Shown here in pieces: positions 8,627-21,685 of a stretch of 64,000 nucleotides of DNA. The DNA is from Stenotrophomonas cyclobalanopsidis (GTDB lineage Bacteria; Pseudomonadota; Gammaproteobacteria; Xanthomonadales; Xanthomonadaceae). The first letter of the stretch is position 1. Each line of letters begins with the position of its first letter. The stretch spans positions 174,857 through 238,856 of the forward strand of contig NZ_VYKI01000001.1 in the NCBI RefSeq assembly GCF_008710035.1. Direction: 5' to 3'. A program made the position numbers and the translations under genes. The notes beneath the pieces are model-generated. The model made no database searches. It was not told the origin of the DNA and saw only the letters and a list, made by a program, of their open reading frames with translations.

Positions 8627-8688
8627 ACCGGGTGCTGATGCACCCGGTTTCGGATGAAGGCCGGATGCGCCGCTTCGGCGGCGCGTCC
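8627..8688 (+). promoter_or_regulatory. Two intercistronic hairpins between atpE and atpF
   Basis: Hairpin 1 has a nine-bp perfect stem (8627-8635 with 8640-8648) and a TGAT loop. Hairpin 2 has an 11-bp stem (8663-8673 with 8678-8688) closed by a C-UUCG-G tetraloop. Its one non-Watson-Crick pair is a U-G wobble in plus-strand RNA. No T tract follows, so they are not terminators. They are well placed to stabilise the atpE 3' end or to reduce expression of what follows, matching the higher need for subunit c. Confidence 0.65.
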
Positions 8689-8715
8689 ACCCCGAAACCA
8701 GCGATCGAGCTAACC

Positions 8716-9186
8716 ATGAATATCAATTTCACCCTTCTTGCGCAGGCGCTCGCCTTCGCTGGTCTGATCTGGATCATCGCGACCAAGATCTGGCCGCCGC
8801 TGATGAACGCGATCGAAGAGCGCCAGCAGAAGATCGCTGAAGGCCTCGCTGCTGCCGACCGCAGCCAGAAAGATCTGGCCCAGGCGCAGGAGAAGGTCAA
8901 CGAAGCGCTGAAAGAAGCACGCACCAAGGCCAACGAGATCATCGACCAGGCCCACGCGCGCGCCAACCAGATCGTTGATGCTGCCCGTAACGAAGCAATC
9001 ACCGAAGCCACCCGTCAGAAGGAACTGGCCCAGGCTGAGATCGACGCCGCCGCCAACCGTGCCCGTGAAGATCTGCGCAAGCAGGTGTCCGCGCTGGCCG
9101 TGACCGGTGCCGAAAAGCTGCTCAAGCGCGAAATCGACGCCAACGCCCACAAGGCGCTGCTCGACGAGCTGGCCTCGGAGATCTAA
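8716..9186 (+). CDS. atpF: ATP synthase F0 subunit b
   Basis: The 156-residue peripheral stalk subunit has one N-terminal membrane helix (about residues 5-25) followed by a long charged amphipathic helix that dimerises. Its length equals the E. coli b subunit. ATG 8716 ([14 protein letters not shown]) is the family start. An upstream in-frame ATG at 8632 would add 28 residues that overlap the intercistronic hairpins and is rejected. Confidence 0.96.
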   Translation: MNINFTLLAQALAFAGLIWIIATKIWPPLMNAIEERQQKIAEGLAAADRSQKDLAQAQEKVNEALKEARTKANEIIDQAHARANQIVDAARNEAITEATRQKELAQAEIDAAANRAREDLRKQVSALAVTGAEKLLKREIDANAHKALLDELASEI

Positions 9187-9188
9187 GG

Positions 9189-9716
9189 ATGAGCCAGGCC
9201 CTCACGCTTGCCCGCCCGTACGCCCGCGCCGCCTTCGCGACCGCGCGTGACGAAGGCACGTTCGCGCCGTGGTCGGACGCCCTGGCGTTCTCCGCCCACG
9301 TCGCCGCCGACCCGCGCGTGGCGGCCCTGCTCGCCAACCCGGAGCTGGGTCGCGACGAAGCCGTCGCACTGCTGGCACCGGAAACCCACGGTGAGACGTA
9401 CTCGCGTTTTCTCGCCGTGCTGGCCGAATCGCATCGTCTGCCGCTGCTGCCGGAAATCGCTGGCATGTTCGACGCCCTGCGCGCCGAAGCCGAACACGTG
9501 GTCAAGGCCACGGTGACCTCGGCGGCCGAACTGTCGGCCGGTGAGCTGGATGCGATCAAGGTCGCGCTGCGCAAGCGCTTCAACCGTGAGGTCGACGTGA
9601 CCACCGCGGTCGATGCCTCGCTGATCGGCGGCGCCGTCATCGACGCCGGCGACGTGGTCATCGATGGTTCGCTGAAGGGCAAGCTGGCCCGTCTGCAGAC
9701 CGCGCTCGCTAACTGA
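9189..9716 (+). CDS. atpH: ATP synthase F1 subunit delta
   Basis: The 175-residue OSCP/delta subunit joins the b-stalk to the top of the F1 head. It starts with [10 protein letters not shown] and ends with [16 protein letters not shown], both typical. It begins three bases after the atpF stop, so translational coupling is likely. Confidence 0.96.
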   Translation: MSQALTLARPYARAAFATARDEGTFAPWSDALAFSAHVAADPRVAALLANPELGRDEAVALLAPETHGETYSRFLAVLAESHRLPLLPEIAGMFDALRAEAEHVVKATVTSAAELSAGELDAIKVALRKRFNREVDVTTAVDASLIGGAVIDAGDVVIDGSLKGKLARLQTALAN

Positions 9717-9760
9717 ATTCATTTAACGTCCGGCCCCGCTGCCGGCACTAGGACTTGACG

Positions 9761-11308
<1,548 letters not shown>

Positions 11309-11318
11309 TCGCGGTCCT

Positions 11319-11342
11319 GTAGAGCGGAGCCATGCTTCGCTG
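11319..11342 (+). repeat. GTAG palindrome of the AGCGGAGC type
   Basis: GTAG followed by AGCGGAGC-CAT-GCTTCGCT (7 of 8 arm bases pair) lies in the 95-bp gap between atpA and atpG. It is a variant of the GTAG repeat family inside an essential operon, so it evidently does not terminate transcription. Confidence 0.65.
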
Positions 11343-11403
11343 GACCAGATGACAAACGGTTGAACAACGCGGGGCAACAGCCCCGCGCCACGGGAAACAA
11401 GAG

Positions 11404-13712
<2,309 letters not shown>

Positions 13713-13714
13713 TC

Positions 13715-14137
13715 ATGAGCACCATCCGTTGCGACATCGTCAGCGCCGAGCAGGAAATCTTCCGTGGTGAAGCGACTCTGGTCGTGGCTACGGGTGAGCT
13801 CGGCGAACTGGGCATCGCGCCCAAGCACGCACCGCTGATCACCCGCCTGAAGCCGGGCAAGGTGGTGGTGACCACGCCGAACGGCGAGCAGCTGGATTTC
13901 GCTATTTCCGGCGGCATCCTGGAAGTGCAGCCGCAGGTGGTCACCGTGCTGGCCGACACCGCGATCCGCGCGCAGGACATCGACGAAGCCTCGGTCCGCA
14001 AGGCCAAGGAAGAAGCCGAGCGCATCCTGGCCAACCGCGGTGAAGCCATGGAAGTGGCCGAGGCCCAGCAGAAGCTGGCCGAAGCCGTGGTGCAGCTGCA
14101 GGCGCTGGAGCGCCTGCGCAAGACCCTCAAGCACTGA
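13715..14137 (+). CDS. atpC: ATP synthase F1 subunit epsilon
   Basis: The 140-residue stalk subunit with an N-terminal beta-sandwich ([28 protein letters not shown]) and a C-terminal two-helix hairpin that can inhibit ATP hydrolysis. It starts two bases after atpD and ends the operon at a terminator. Confidence 0.96.
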   Translation: MSTIRCDIVSAEQEIFRGEATLVVATGELGELGIAPKHAPLITRLKPGKVVVTTPNGEQLDFAISGGILEVQPQVVTVLADTAIRAQDIDEASVRKAKEEAERILANRGEAMEVAEAQQKLAEAVVQLQALERLRKTLKH

Positions 14138-14158
14138 GGTTCGCGCCACACCCGCAGG

Positions 14159-14184
14159 AACGCCGGCCTCGTGCCGGCGTTTTT
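14159..14184 (+). terminator. Terminator of the atp operon
   Basis: AACGCCGGC pairs with GCCGGCGTT around a CTCGT loop and is followed by a T tract, 22 bp past the atpC stop. Confidence 0.9.
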
Positions 14185-14205
14185 GTTTGTGCCGGCGGCG
14201 TTGGT

Positions 14206-14290
14206 CGAGTCGACCGTTGGTCGACTACCGCGCGCAGTGCGGGTTTCAAGCGGCCCCCGAAAGAGCAGTCGACCAACGGTCGACTCTACC
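14206..14290. repeat. Inverted pair of TCGACC-type GTAG palindromes
   Basis: Two copies in opposite orientation have the core GTCGACCGTTGGTCGAC and its complement, ending ACTCTACC. The core centre CGTTGG differs from the TGTCAG centre of the arrays at 5.4 and 40.5 kb, with both arms changed in step. Lies between atpC and gtrA. Confidence 0.8.
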
Positions 14291-14330
14291 GGGTAGGTTT
14301 TTCCGCGGCCCCTACGGGTAGAGTCAGCCG

Positions 14331-14717
14331 TCAGCGGTAGACCACGTAGCGCATCAGCAGAAACGACACCGCGGCCAGCGCTGCTTCCACCAGTGGCTTC
14401 GCCAGCCATGCGTATTGCAGGCCCAGCGCATGATGGGCGGCGGACACCAGCAGCGTGCTGGCAACCGTCAGCAGCAGCCACACCGGCAGGAAGCGGGCGA
14501 AGCGCTGCCAGCCCAGGCGCTGCCGGCCCTGCACATCGGCGAAGGTGATCCGCCCGTTCAACCAGAAGCCCAGCAGCATGCCGGCCACGCGCCCGGCGAT
14601 GTTGCCCGGGGCCACCGGAACGCCCGCCGCAGTGAGGGCGACAAACACCAGCCAGTCCAGCAACAGCTGCAGCAGGCCGATGACGATGTAGGCGCTTCCC
14701 TGGCGGAGCAGGCTCAT
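14331..14717 (-). CDS. GtrA-family membrane protein
   Basis: The 128-residue protein has four predicted transmembrane helices and the GtrA/DPMS motif [10 protein letters not shown] near residue 55. GtrA proteins move lipid-linked sugars such as undecaprenyl-phosphate glucose across the inner membrane, or assist glycosyltransferases. ATG 14717 ([10 protein letters not shown]) is chosen over a TTG at 14729. No glycosyltransferase partner is adjacent. It is divergent from glmU. Confidence 0.85.
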   Translation of the reverse strand: MSLLRQGSAYIVIGLLQLLLDWLVFVALTAAGVPVAPGNIAGRVAGMLLGFWLNGRITFADVQGRQRLGWQRFARFLPVWLLLTVASTLLVSAAHHALGLQYAWLAKPLVEAALAAVSFLLMRYVVYR

Positions 14718-14763
14718 GGCGGCAATCAAGGCGGACAGGCCGCCATGTTAACGGCGGACGCTC

Positions 14764-14769
14764 TAGAAT
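14764..14769 (+). promoter_or_regulatory. Candidate -10 element of glmU
   Basis: TAGAAT lies 30 bp upstream of the glmU ATG. No convincing -35 element is visible at the right spacing. The same TAGAAT hexamer precedes glmS. Confidence 0.3.
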
Positions 14770-14798
14770 CACCGGCAACGAACCACGGACCGCTGCCC

Positions 14799-16166
14799 AT
14801 GACCCAAGCCCTGCACGTCATCATCCTCGCCGCCGGCGCTGGCAAGCGCATGAAATCCGTGTTGCCGAAAGTGCTGCAGCCGATTGCCGGCCAGCCGATG
14901 CTGGCCCACGTCATCGCTGCGGCGCGCGAACTCCAGCCCGCCGCCATCCACGTGGTGTACGGGCATGGTGGTGAAGCCGTGCGGCAGCGCTTCGCCGACC
15001 AGACCGACCTGCTGTGGGCCGAGCAGGCGCAGCAGCTGGGCACAGGGCATGCGGTGGCGCAGGCGATGCCGGAGGTGCCGGATGCGGCGCAGGTGCTGGT
15101 GCTGTACGGCGACGTGCCGCTGATCCGTGCGGACACCCTGCGCCACCTGCTGGCGCAGCCGGGCCGCCTTGCGGTGCTGGTGGCCGAAGTCGACGACCCG
15201 ACCGGCTATGGCCGCGTGCTGCGCGATGCTGAAGGCCGGGTCGGCTCGATCGTCGAGCAGAAGGACGCCAACGACGACCAGCTGCGGGTGCGGACCATCA
15301 ATACCGGCATTATTGCCGCCGAATCGACCGCGCTGCGCCGCTGGCTGTCGCAGCTCTCCAACAGCAATGCGCAGGGCGAGTACTACCTGACCGATGTATT
15401 CGCGTTTGCCGCGCATGAATACACCCCGGCAGAGATGGCCCTGGTGTCCGATGCGCAGGAGGCCGAGGGCGCGAATGATCCCTGGCAGTTGTCGCAGCTG
15501 GAACGTGCCTGGCAGCGCCGCGCGGTGCGCGCCCTGTGCGCGCAGGGCGCACGGGTGCGTGATCCAGCGCGCTTGGATGTCCGTGGCGAGGTCACGGTCG
15601 GCAGCGACGTGCTGATCGATGTCAATGTGATCCTCGAAGGCAACGTAGAGCTGGCCGATGGCGTGACCGTCGGCCCGTTCACCCGCCTGAAAGACGTGCG
15701 CCTGGGGCCGGGCACCGAAGTGCGCGCGCACTGTGACCTGGAAGGCGTGGTGACCGAGGGTGCCGCGCAGATCGGCCCGTTCGCGCGCCTGCGCCCCGGC
15801 ACCGTGCTGGCCGACGGCGTGCACGTGGGCAACTTCGTGGAAACCAAGAAGGTCACCCTGGGCGTGGGCAGCAAGGCCAACCACCTGACCTACCTGGGCG
15901 ATGCAGTGATCGGCAGCAAGGTCAACATCGGCGCCGGCACCATCACCTGCAACTACGACGGGGTGAACAAGTCGACCACGACCATTGGTGACAATGCCTT
16001 CATCGGTTCCAACAGCGCGCTGGTGGCGCCTGTGACGATCGGCGAAGCCGCGACCATCGCGGCGGGGTCGGTCATCACCCGCGATGCGCCGGACGGCAAG
16101 CTGACCCTGGCCCGTGCGCGGCAGGAAACCATCGATGGCTGGAAGCGGCCGGTGAAGACGGGTTGA
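14799..16166 (+). CDS. glmU: Bifunctional GlcNAc-1-P uridyltransferase / GlcN-1-P acetyltransferase
   Basis: The 455-residue enzyme makes UDP-GlcNAc for peptidoglycan and LPS. The N-terminal nucleotidyltransferase motif [17 protein letters not shown] (residues 11-27) is followed by the left-handed beta-helix acetyltransferase domain, with hexapeptide repeats from about residue 260 and the region [21 protein letters not shown] 14799 is chosen because the upstream extension has no relation to the family. Its pathway partner glmS lies 8 kb away in this window. Confidence 0.97.
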   Translation: MTQALHVIILAAGAGKRMKSVLPKVLQPIAGQPMLAHVIAAARELQPAAIHVVYGHGGEAVRQRFADQTDLLWAEQAQQLGTGHAVAQAMPEVPDAAQVLVLYGDVPLIRADTLRHLLAQPGRLAVLVAEVDDPTGYGRVLRDAEGRVGSIVEQKDANDDQLRVRTINTGIIAAESTALRRWLSQLSNSNAQGEYYLTDVFAFAAHEYTPAEMALVSDAQEAEGANDPWQLSQLERAWQRRAVRALCAQGARVRDPARLDVRGEVTVGSDVLIDVNVILEGNVELADGVTVGPFTRLKDVRLGPGTEVRAHCDLEGVVTEGAAQIGPFARLRPGTVLADGVHVGNFVETKKVTLGVGSKANHLTYLGDAVIGSKVNIGAGTITCNYDGVNKSTTTIGDNAFIGSNSALVAPVTIGEAATIAAGSVITRDAPDGKLTLARARQETIDGWKRPVKTG

Positions 16167-16172
16167 TGAGAG

Positions 16173-16264
16173 GCCGCCGGGCATGGCCCGGCGCTACCGG
16201 GGAATGTCCGTCAAGGTAGCGCCGGGCCATGCCCGGCGGCAGCAGATCCACGCCATGCGTGGAT
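16173..16264. repeat. GTAG palindrome pair plus an ATCCACGC palindrome
   Basis: Two GCCGGGC-type copies in opposite orientation (16173-16198 and 16216-16240) are followed by ATCCACGC-CAT-GCGTGGAT (16246-16264), a perfect palindrome of another subtype. They fill the gap between the convergent glmU and kinase genes. Confidence 0.85.
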
Positions 16265-16276
16265 GCGGCCACCCGG

Positions 16277-17638
16277 TCAACTCACCGGCAGCAGGATCGA
16301 CACGCACAAGCCGCCATCACCGCGGTTCTGCAGGGATACCCGGCCGCCGTGCGCCTCGACGATCTCGCGGGTCAGCGCCAGGCCCAGGCCGGTGCCGTTG
16401 CGCTTGGTTGAGTAGAACGGCATCAGCGCGTTCTGCAGCACCTGCTCGTTCATGCCCTTGCCGCGGTCCAGCACGTCCAGCCGCAGCCACTGCGGCAGGC
16501 GCGTCAGCTGCACCTGCACGTCGTCGTTGGGCGGCTCCGCTTCCGCACAGGCCTCGTGCGCGTTCTTCAGCAGGTTCAGCAGTGCCTGGCCGAACTGGGC
16601 GATGTCGATCCGGCTGCTCAGCGTCTCGTCCGGCTCGCGGTCCATGCCGAAGGGAATCTGCTGGCGCAGGCTGGACAGGAACGGCGCCCAGTGCACGGTC
16701 TGCAGCTGCGGCTGCGGTAGTTTGGCGAAGCGCGCATAGCCGCGGATGAAGCCCTCCAGGTGGCGGGCGCGGTCTTCGATGGTGCTGAAGATTTCCGGTA
16801 GCCGGTCGAAGCGTTCTCGCCTGACCAGCTCGCCACCGGAATGGGCCAGCGAGGCAATGGGTGCCAGCGAGTTGTTCAGTTCATGGCTGATCACCCGGAT
16901 CACCTTCTTCCAGGTCTGCACTTCCTGCCGGCGCAGTTCAGCGGTCAGCTGGCGCACCAGCAGCAGATCGTGCGGGCGGCCGTTCAGATGGAACGCGCGC
17001 CGCGACAGATGGTAGACCTGCTCGTCGTCCTCATCGGGCTCGACGCCCTCCTCGGCTTCCGCTCGCACCGCGAACAGGCTGTCACCGCCGCGTGCGATGG
17101 CATCGCGCAGTTCCACCGGAAGCTGTTCCAGTACCTCTTCCATGCGCTGGCCTTCCAGCTTCCAGCCACCGTGCAGCAGCTTGCGTGCGGCCAGGTTGGA
17201 AAACACCACGCGGGAAATGCCGTCGCCCCCGGCCGCGATCAGCAGCATCGCCACCGGCGTGTTCTGCACCATGGTGTCCAGCAGCAGTTCGCGCTGCGCC
17301 AGGCCCTGGCGCTGCTCGCGCAGCACGTCGCCCAGCTCGCGGTGTGCCTGCACCAGGTCGCCCAGCTCGTCGTTGCCCGGCCAGTACACACCGAAGTTGA
17401 ACTCACCATCGCGGTAGCTGCTGGTGGTGCCGGCCAGGGCGCGCATCAGCGAGCGTACCGGTGCGGTGGCACGGCGCAGCGACCACCACATCAGTGACAG
17501 CAGCACGACCGAGGAGATCCCCGTCACCCACCAGCCGTGGTTCATCCAGTAGGCCAGCAGCCACGGCAGCGCGGCGGCCAGCGCAAGCACCGGCAGCAGG
17601 CGCAGGAACAGGAGGAAGGTGAAGGAGCGCCGTTTCAT
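16277..17638 (-). CDS. NtrY-like sensor histidine kinase
   Basis: The 453-residue kinase has two N-terminal membrane helices (about 7-30 and 36-53), a linker/PAS-like region (about 110-225), then the H-box VISHELNNSLAPI, the N-box NLLKNAHEA, G1 DRGKGM and G2 GTGLGLAL. It presumably phosphorylates the response regulator encoded just upstream; its start overlaps that stop codon as ATGA. It is the last gene of the exporter operon. No large periplasmic domain is visible between the helices, so the signal is probably sensed in or near the membrane. Confidence 0.9.
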   Translation of the reverse strand: MKRRSFTFLLFLRLLPVLALAAALPWLLAYWMNHGWWVTGISSVVLLSLMWWSLRRATAPVRSLMRALAGTTSSYRDGEFNFGVYWPGNDELGDLVQAHRELGDVLREQRQGLAQRELLLDTMVQNTPVAMLLIAAGGDGISRVVFSNLAARKLLHGGWKLEGQRMEEVLEQLPVELRDAIARGGDSLFAVRAEAEEGVEPDEDDEQVYHLSRRAFHLNGRPHDLLLVRQLTAELRRQEVQTWKKVIRVISHELNNSLAPIASLAHSGGELVRRERFDRLPEIFSTIEDRARHLEGFIRGYARFAKLPQPQLQTVHWAPFLSSLRQQIPFGMDREPDETLSSRIDIAQFGQALLNLLKNAHEACAEAEPPNDDVQVQLTRLPQWLRLDVLDRGKGMNEQVLQNALMPFYSTKRNGTGLGLALTREIVEAHGGRVSLQNRGDGGLCVSILLPVS

Positions 17639-18981
17639 TCGCGCGGAATGCCGTGGCGGTCCATGCGCCGGTACAGCGCCTGGCGGCTCAGCCCGAGCTC
17701 GGCAGCGGCCTGGGCGATGACCCCGTGGTTGCGGGCCAGCACGTCCTCGATGCGTGCACGGTCGGGATCATTGCCCGCGCTCGGCGTCGGGCGCGGCGCG
17801 GCCGCTGCACGCGGCAGGTTGAGGTCGGCCACCTCGATGCGGTTGCCGCTGGACAGCAGCTCGGCACGCTGGATCACGTTGCGCAGTTCGCGCACGTTGC
17901 CCGGCCACGGGTGCCGCTGCAGTGCGGTGGCCGCAGCGGTGGACAGCGGCTTGCCGGCGCTGAGGAAGCGCTCGGCCAGCGGCACGATGTCGCCCGCGCG
18001 CTCGGCCAGCGGTGGCAGTGCCAGTTCCACCGTGTTGAGGCGGTAATAGAGGTCTTCGCGGAAGCTGCCGTCGCGGATCATTGCCGGCATGTCGGCGTTG
18101 GTCGCGCTGACCACGCGGACCTTGACCTGGCGCTCGCGGTTGGAGCCAAGGCGCTCGAAGCGGCCGGTTTCCAGCACGCGCAGCAGCTTCATCTGCCCAC
18201 CCAGCGACAGGTTGCCGATCTCGTCCAGGAACAGCGTGCCACCGTCGGCGGCTTCGAACTTGCCCTCACGCGCCTTGTTGGCGCCCGTGTACGCACCGGC
18301 TTCGGCGCCGAACAGTTCGGCCTCAATCAGTTCGGAGGGCAGGGCACCGCAGTTGACCGCCACGAACGGGCCCTTGGCCACAAGCGAATTGGCCTGGATG
18401 ATCTGCGCGATCTTTTCCTTGCCGGCGCCATTGGGGCCGGTGATCAGCACCGGCAGTTGCGAACGCGCGACCTGGCAGGCCAGGGCGATGACACGTTCGC
18501 TGGCGGGATCGGCAAACACCGCGCCGCACAGTTCGTACTTCTCTTCCAGCGCGTTGCGCTGGCGTTCCTCGCGGGCGCGACGCTGGTCCAGCTCGCGGCG
18601 CGCTTCGGACAGTTCCAGCAGGTTGTTGACCGTGGTCAGCAGCTTGCGGTCATCCCATGGCTTGGCCAGGTAATCGGCGGCGCCGGCCTTGACCAGATCC
18701 ACCGCGCTGCTCAGGTGCGTCCAGGCGGTGAGCAGGATGACGGGCAGGTCGGGATGGCGCGCGCGGATCTGCGCGAACAGGGCCTCCCCTTCCTCGCCCG
18801 AGGTAGTGTCCTCGGTGAAGTTCATGTCCTGGATGACCAGGTCGACGGCGTGTGCTTCCAGCATCGCAAGGCCGTCAGCCGGGCTCTGCGCCTGCAGGGT
18901 GTCGATGTCATGCAGGGAAAACAGCACGTCCAGCGCGGTACCCACGCTGGCGTTGTCGTCGATGATCAGGATCGCGGGCAT
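17635..18981 (-). CDS. Sigma-54-dependent response regulator
   Basis: The 448-residue NtrC-type activator has a receiver domain (residues 1-120; D8, D9, phospho-acceptor D52, T85, K107), an AAA+ domain with GPNGAGKE as Walker A and GAYTGA in place of the usual GAFTGA, and a Fis-type helix-turn-helix at the C-terminus. The receiver carries the DMNF..TTSGEEG insertion after D52. ATG 18981 (MPAILIIDDN) is chosen over an upstream ATG nine codons earlier. It lies between the ABC permease and kinase genes. A sigma-54 promoter with palindromic upstream sites in front of the operon makes autoregulation likely. Confidence 0.93.
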   Translation of the reverse strand: MPAILIIDDNASVGTALDVLFSLHDIDTLQAQSPADGLAMLEAHAVDLVIQDMNFTEDTTSGEEGEALFAQIRARHPDLPVILLTAWTHLSSAVDLVKAGAADYLAKPWDDRKLLTTVNNLLELSEARRELDQRRAREERQRNALEEKYELCGAVFADPASERVIALACQVARSQLPVLITGPNGAGKEKIAQIIQANSLVAKGPFVAVNCGALPSELIEAELFGAEAGAYTGANKAREGKFEAADGGTLFLDEIGNLSLGGQMKLLRVLETGRFERLGSNRERQVKVRVVSATNADMPAMIRDGSFREDLYYRLNTVELALPPLAERAGDIVPLAERFLSAGKPLSTAAATALQRHPWPGNVRELRNVIQRAELLSSGNRIEVADLNLPRAAAAPRPTPSAGNDPDRARIEDVLARNHGVIAQAAAELGLSRQALYRRMDRHGIPRE

Positions 18982-18994
18982 GGTTCGCAGAAGG

Positions 18995-19086
18995 GTGGCG
19001 CCGGGCATGCCCGGTAAGGGGTAGCGCCGGGCCCTGCCCGGCGGACGAGGGTGCAGTAAAGCCGCCGGGCGTGGCCCGGCGCTACC
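18995..19086. repeat. Three GCCGGGC palindromes, one degenerate
   Basis: A GTAG-less copy (18995-19015), a GTAG copy with a CCT centre (19021-19043) and an inverted copy (19060-19086) lie between the permease and regulator genes, inside an apparent operon. Confidence 0.8.
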
Positions 19087-19135
19087 GTCACCTTCCCAAT
19101 ATAGCCAAAGTCAGGACGCCGCAAAGGCCGACCGC

Positions 19136-20353
19136 TCACGCCCCCCGGGTGGCAACGGCCGGCGGCACGGCGGCGGCGCGGCGGGCCGGGCCGAACACCG
19201 CGACCTGGCCCAGCACCCACAGCAGCACCGCGCCCAGCGGCAGGTACAGCAGCGGCATGCGCGGCAGCTCGTACATGTTCATCAGCGCCAGGTTGATCGC
19301 GTACGCGGCGAGCATGCCCAGCACGATGCCCAGCGTGGCCAGCAGGAAGTTCTCGGTCTGGAAGTAGCGCAGGATCTGCCCGCGGGTCGCCCCCAGTGCA
19401 CGGCGGATGCCGATCTGCTTGCTGCGCTGCTGCACCCAGAAGCTGGCCAGGCCGATGATGCCCAGTGCGGTCACCACCAGCAGGGCGATGGACACCGTCA
19501 CCAGCAGGCCGACCATGGCGCGGTCGTTCTTGAAGTAGTCGTTGCGCTGGTCCTCGTAGGTCTTCTTGTCGCGCATCAGGCGATTGGCATCGTTGCGCTC
19601 CAGCGCGGCGACGGCGGCCTTGAGCACTTCATCGCGGCGCTCGGGAGCGGTGCGCAGCATGTAGGTGCCGCCTTCGTCGAAGCCGCGGCGCAGCGGCATC
19701 AGCATCGACTCGTTCCAGTTGTCGTCCCAGCCGGTGGGCGTGGTCAGGGTGTCGACGATGCCGACGACATGCAGCGGCTGCTTGCCCATGTAGTAGGTCT
19801 TGCCCAGCGCGCTGCCGTCGGGTTCCATCTTCGCGGCGGTAGCCTGGCTGAAGATCACCGGGACCGCCTTGTCCTTGGAACCGGCCTTGGAGACCACGGC
19901 GTAGTCCATGTATTCGTCGGGCAGGAAGTCACGCCCGGCGATCACGTTGATGCCCATCGTGCGGATGCCATCCTCGGACATCGTGTACATCGATGCCTCG
20001 GTGGTCGGCCGCTCCTGGTCCTGCTGGCGCTGGATGCTGCTGCTGGACGAGCCGCTGCGGAACGGCACCTGGTTGATGATGGTGGCGCCGGTGACGCCGG
20101 GGATCGCGCGCAGCGACGCCAGGTCCTCGCGGGTGCGGGCCATGCCGTTGGTCTGCTTACCGATGCCGCTGACGCGGACCATCACCAGTTCGTTCTCGGC
20201 GATGCCGCTGGGCATGCTGATCTTTTCCACGCGTTGGCTGACCAGGAACAGCGCGTTGCAGACGATGGCGCAGGTCAGGGCGACTTCCAGCACGATCAGG
20301 GCGGCAGCGGTCTTGTGCCGGCGCAGGGTGCTGAGGATGGGGCGGATGTCCAT
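19136..20353 (-). CDS. ABC transporter permease, FtsX/MacB type (second)
   Basis: The 405-residue permease has one N-terminal membrane helix (about 18-40), a periplasmic MacB-like domain (about 45-280) and three C-terminal helices, with the coupling motif GIRRALGATRGQI between helices 2 and 3. ATG 20353 (MDIRPILSTLRR) is the natural start. It lies 20 bp from the preceding permease gene and probably forms a heterodimer with it. Such MacB-type complexes do mechanotransmission and export rather than classic alternating-access transport. Confidence 0.9.
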   Translation of the reverse strand: MDIRPILSTLRRHKTAAALIVLEVALTCAIVCNALFLVSQRVEKISMPSGIAENELVMVRVSGIGKQTNGMARTREDLASLRAIPGVTGATIINQVPFRSGSSSSSIQRQQDQERPTTEASMYTMSEDGIRTMGINVIAGRDFLPDEYMDYAVVSKAGSKDKAVPVIFSQATAAKMEPDGSALGKTYYMGKQPLHVVGIVDTLTTPTGWDDNWNESMLMPLRRGFDEGGTYMLRTAPERRDEVLKAAVAALERNDANRLMRDKKTYEDQRNDYFKNDRAMVGLLVTVSIALLVVTALGIIGLASFWVQQRSKQIGIRRALGATRGQILRYFQTENFLLATLGIVLGMLAAYAINLALMNMYELPRMPLLYLPLGAVLLWVLGQVAVFGPARRAAAVPPAVATRGA

Positions 20354-20373
20354 GTGTGTCCTCGTTCCGGTAC

Positions 20374-21675
20374 TTACTGCGACTTGAGCTGGATGGCCGG
20401 GGTGACCTGCATCGCGCGCCAAGCGGGCAGGAAACCGGCAGCAAGGCTGGCAAACAGGGTCAGGCCGATCGCCAGCAGCAGCATGCTGCCGTCCAGGTGG
20501 GCCAGCTTGGCGTAGTCCACGGGCTGCTGGCGCACGGCGAACAGACCGAGCAGGGCCACGCCGATGCCGAGCACGCCGCCGACCACGCCCACTGCACCGG
20601 CTTCCACCAGGCACTGCAGGAAGATCTGGCCACGGCTGGCACCGAGCGCGCGCCGCACGCCTATCTCACCGCTGCGGCGCAGGAACTTGGCCAGCAGCAG
20701 GCCCACGGTGTTGACCAGGCATACGCCTAGGAAGCCCAGCGCCAGCCACAGCTGCAGGCGCACATCGCTGGGCACCGCACCGTTGAAGTCCAGCCACTCC
20801 ATCACGTTGCGCAGGCGCACGTTCGGCGGGCGCTCGAAGCGGCCGGCCTCACGCTGCTGGCTGGAGTAGTTTTCCAGGTAGCGGCGGTAGTCATCGGCCT
20901 TGCCCGGATCCATCTCGGCCCAGTACTGCAGCCAGGTGCAGGGCGCGTTCACCGAATAGCTGTCGCCGTCGGGGTTCTCGCCGAAGCAGTTCATGTTGCC
21001 GTTGCTGCCCAGCTTCAGGTCCATCGAGGTCGACATCGGCAGCAGCAGATCCTCGTCCTTGCCGAAGCTGCCGGTGGTGAGGTCGAAGAACTGCGGTTCG
21101 GGATTCCACTCCTTCATCACGCCGACGATGCGGAAGCTCTGGCCATCCATGCGGATGTCCTTGCCGACGCTGTTGCCGCCCTGGTACAGCTTGTCGTTCA
21201 GGGCCTTGGAGATGACCACCACGCGTGCGCGGCCGTCGTCGTCCTGGCGGGTCCAGGCACGGCCGTACTGCATCGGCACGTCGAACATCGGGAAGAAATC
21301 AGCCGAGGTCCAGCGCGTATCGATCGAGAACGGCTGCAGGGTGCTGCCGTCCGGCTCGATGGTGCCGCCGCCGCCGCTCATCAGCGCCTGGCGCTCGGCC
21401 TTGGCTTCGCGCAGCAGGGCTTCGCCATCGAAGCGGGTCATCTGCGAATTGGGTTCCTCGCCGGGCACGTAGCCACCGCGTGGGCCCGGGTCGAGCTGTA
21501 CGTAGAACAGGCGATCGCTCTTGTCCGGGATCGGATCGCCGGAGAGCACGTGGAAGACGGTCAGGGTGGTCATCGAGGCGCCGATGCCCAGCGCGATGGC
21601 AACCACCATCAGCGCGGTCAGGACCTTGTTGCGGCGGAAGCTGCGCGCCGCCAGTCGGGCGTAGTAGGCGAACAT
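20374..21675 (-). CDS. ABC transporter permease, FtsX/MacB type (first)
   Basis: The 433-residue permease has the same plan as its neighbour: N-terminal helix (about 20-42), a large periplasmic domain with two cysteines (CFGENPDGDSYSVNAPC), and three C-terminal helices with GVRRALGASRGQIF. ATG 21675 (MFAYYARLAARSFRRNK) is chosen because the upstream extension reads through the ATPase gene in another frame. Ten bp separate it from the ATPase gene. Confidence 0.9.
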   Translation of the reverse strand: MFAYYARLAARSFRRNKVLTALMVVAIALGIGASMTTLTVFHVLSGDPIPDKSDRLFYVQLDPGPRGGYVPGEEPNSQMTRFDGEALLREAKAERQALMSGGGGTIEPDGSTLQPFSIDTRWTSADFFPMFDVPMQYGRAWTRQDDDGRARVVVISKALNDKLYQGGNSVGKDIRMDGQSFRIVGVMKEWNPEPQFFDLTTGSFGKDEDLLLPMSTSMDLKLGSNGNMNCFGENPDGDSYSVNAPCTWLQYWAEMDPGKADDYRRYLENYSSQQREAGRFERPPNVRLRNVMEWLDFNGAVPSDVRLQLWLALGFLGVCLVNTVGLLLAKFLRRSGEIGVRRALGASRGQIFLQCLVEAGAVGVVGGVLGIGVALLGLFAVRQQPVDYAKLAHLDGSMLLLAIGLTLFASLAAGFLPAWRAMQVTPAIQLKSQ

Positions 21676-21685
21676 GGTCGGGCCC

